This document shows positions 62,556-64,000 of a stretch of 64,000 nt of DNA, in pieces (positions within the stretch are counted from its first letter, which is position 1; the number at the start of each line of letters is the position of its first letter). Made by a program: the position numbers and the translations under genes. Source of the stretch: an uncultured Anaerolineae bacterium (lineage in GTDB: Bacteria > Chloroflexota > Anaerolineae > Anaerolineales > Villigracilaceae); assembly GCA_903822545.1 (NCBI GenBank), contig CAIJPN010000172.1:1-64000 (forward strand), in the 5' to 3' direction. The notes under the pieces are model-generated. The model was not told the origin of the DNA. It made no database searches and saw nothing but the letters and a program-made list of their open reading frames with translations.

Positions 62556-63296
62556 ATGAGTATTGAAACATCGCTCCATCATTCCGAACAAATCCGTTTT
62601 CACGGCAGTATCGATCCGCACAAACGTGCTTCGGGGCTGTCGGATATTATTCTCGGTGGGCAGGATGGTCTGGTGAATGTTCTGGGCGTTATCCTGGGGG
62701 TGGCTGCGGCTACCAGCGATACGCAGATTGTGCTGGTGGCGGGGCTGGCGGCCACTTTTGCTGAATCGGTTTCGATGGGCGCTGTGGCTTATACTTCTAC
62801 CCTGGCCGATGCAGATTTTTATGAAAGTGAACGCGCCCGCGAGTACCGGCATATCCAGGAAGTGCCGCAATTAGAGCGGGCCGAAATCCGCGAGATTTAT
62901 GCGCGGAAGGGTTTCAGCGGTGAACTACTGGATCGCATTGTGGAAACGATCACCACCAACCAGGATATCTGGGTGGCGGTGATGATGGCGGAGGAGCACC
63001 AGCTCATTCCCACCGACCGTTCACAGGCCATCCGCGCGGCGCTGATCGTGGGGTTTTCTGCCATTGTCGGGTCGCTCATCCCGCTTGTCCCGTTCATGTT
63101 CCTGGCGGTGGATGCCAGTATCTGGGCATCCATCATTGTGACGGCGCTGGTGTTGTTCTTTGTGGGGGCCTACAAGGCCCGCATCACAATCGGACGTCCG
63201 TGGAAGAGCGGGCTGGAAATGGCCGCGATCGGAACCATCAGCGCGCTGGCGGGTTACCTGGTTGGATACCTGCTCAAGATCCCGAGTGTGCCGTAA
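62556..63296 (+). CDS. VIT1/CCC1-family Fe2+/Mn2+ transporter
   Basis: Predicted 246 residues with four to five membrane helices. The family signature is seen in SDIILGGQDGLVNVLGVILG and AESVSMGAVAYTS. A central charged helix region (about 90-150) is the expected metal-binding domain with Glu residues (HIQEVPQLERAEIREIY). It should move Fe2+ or Mn2+ out of the cytoplasm. It is in one operon with ArsR, so its expression is probably metal-induced. Confidence 0.9.
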   Translation: MSIETSLHHSEQIRFHGSIDPHKRASGLSDIILGGQDGLVNVLGVILGVAAATSDTQIVLVAGLAATFAESVSMGAVAYTSTLADADFYESERAREYRHIQEVPQLERAEIREIYARKGFSGELLDRIVETITTNQDIWVAVMMAEEHQLIPTDRSQAIRAALIVGFSAIVGSLIPLVPFMFLAVDASIWASIIVTALVLFFVGAYKARITIGRPWKSGLEMAAIGTISALAGYLVGYLLKIPSVP

Positions 63297-63325
63297 AAAC
63301 TCGCGGCTGTGAAAAAACTGACAAA

Positions 63326-63359
63326 ACGCCCCCGAATTTTGATCAAAATTCGGGGGCGT
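63326..63359. terminator. Terminator between convergent genes
   Basis: Perfect 17-base arms ACGCCCCCGAATTTTGA and its complement, without a spacer. Minus-strand continuation TTTTGTCAGTTTTTT suits the serine hydrolase gene; on the plus strand it follows the VIT gene by 30 bases. Confidence 0.85.
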
Positions 63360-63384
63360 GTGCTGGCGGGTTGTGATTCTGGCG

Positions 63385-63999
63385 CTATTTGACTTGCAAG
63401 TTGAAGTAGTTATACACCGCTTCTGTGATCCTGGCGATCATACCAGAAACCGGTTCCCAAACTGCCTGGTCGGGGTGGTAAACGTAGATGACCAGCACAA
63501 AATTCCCGCCGGGTGTGTATATGATGCCAACATCGCTGATGTTCTGGATAATACCCGATGGGCCGCTGATCCAGCCATGTTTGTGCGCCACAGCAGTGCC
63601 TTCGGGAACTCCGGCCTCGATCAATACGCCAATTTTGTCGCGTTTGAGATAATCGATGATCTGCTGGCAGACCGGCGCGCTGAATTTATCTGGAAAAGCG
63701 GCCACCAGGCCGCCACCGCTGTTTTGGGCGCACTGGTAAATATCAGATAGCAGCGTGCCCATTTCAGATGGTGTGGTCTGGTTATACATATCGGGGCTGG
63801 TGTTGATGTCGATTCGCTCGTTGGAAGGGGTGCGGTACACCTGTAGCAGCGGAGCGCCATCGAAGAAGTATCCAGCCAGGAAGGTGTTTCCCAGCCCCAG
63901 GGCGCGCATATCCTCCGTCACCTGGATCGGCCCGCGGTTGTAGGCAATCAGGTCCATCAAGGCATCAGATGCCGGGTTTTCAGACTTGGTGATCATCTC
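63385..63999 (-). CDS. Class A beta-lactamase-like serine hydrolase (5' end outside window)
   Basis: The frame is open to the right edge; ATG 63996 is probably internal, because the family's active-site Ser (S..K) should lie upstream and is not in view. About 205 residues are visible. SEN in ITKSENPASDAL corresponds to the SDN motif and HKHGWISG to the KTG motif. GPSGIIQNISDVGIIYTPGG is as in this family. It may be a true beta-lactamase or a PBP-related hydrolase; the middle residue of KTG is His here, which argues against a standard lactamase. Confidence 0.75.
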   Translation of the reverse strand, partial: EMITKSENPASDALMDLIAYNRGPIQVTEDMRALGLGNTFLAGYFFDGAPLLQVYRTPSNERIDINTSPDMYNQTTPSEMGTLLSDIYQCAQNSGGGLVAAFPDKFSAPVCQQIIDYLKRDKIGVLIEAGVPEGTAVAHKHGWISGPSGIIQNISDVGIIYTPGGNFVLVIYVYHPDQAVWEPVSGMIARITEAVYNYFNLQVK

Positions 64000-64000
64000 C

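Overview
The window reads as ordinary chromosome of a free-living bacterium, most likely a Chloroflexota of the Anaerolineae type. I infer this from the many envelope proteins with long Pro/Thr linkers, the chimeric signalling kinases, a Chloroflexus-like malate dehydrogenase and the dense sprinkling of short palindromic repeats. No marker gene settles the taxonomy. There is no rRNA, tRNA, CRISPR array, prophage or insertion sequence that I can see. Genes are tightly packed: the longest gene-free stretch is about 300 bases (35548-35849), and most gaps hold hairpins, terminators or dispersed repeats.

Layout. 1-12100: a membrane protein fragment, a histidine kinase coupled to an SH3-like lipoprotein, a pseudouridine synthase, a ParB/SerK-like protein, a block of surface proteins (two M23 peptidases around a PD40 beta-propeller), recA with an SOS-type promoter, and an NBR1-Ig lipoprotein. 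12163-16665: M17 aminopeptidase, then a sulfotransferase, phosphotransferase and methyltransferase. 16655-22351: a kinase / ligand-binding lipoprotein / kinase cassette without any permease. 22477-27384: lgt, an unusual lipoyl/E3-binding/NeuD-acyltransferase fusion, a DUF4013 membrane protein and an E1 alpha-beta fusion. 27429-31898: a LysM protein, methylglyoxal synthase, oligopeptidase B and a lone response regulator. 32047-40043: citrate synthase and malate dehydrogenase, thioredoxin reductase, an MFS pump and the two-subunit glycine dehydrogenase.

40329-47138 is one long minus-strand unit: IclR regulator, class III CoA-transferase, then a complete Liv-type ABC importer (SBP, two permeases, two ATPases). 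It suggests uptake and CoA activation of an organic acid. 47278-55694 (plus strand): a STAS-like protein, an SDR, a heterodimeric ABC exporter with one degenerate ATP site, a Nudix hydrolase, a flavin monooxygenase-like protein, and a class III aminotransferase overlapping a PPOX-family gene. 56206-63296 has a metal theme: a P-type ATPase behind a yybP-ykoY (Mn2+) riboswitch, an M50 protease with CBS domains, a subtilase, and an ArsR/VIT-type transporter operon. A beta-lactamase-like serine hydrolase runs off the right edge.

The best candidate for something undescribed is the pair at 23400-24527 and 25450-27384. A ThDP-dependent 2-oxoacid decarboxylase (E1) could load an acyl group onto a lipoyl domain that is fused to a sugar-type NeuD/PglD acyltransferase in place of the usual E2 catalytic domain.
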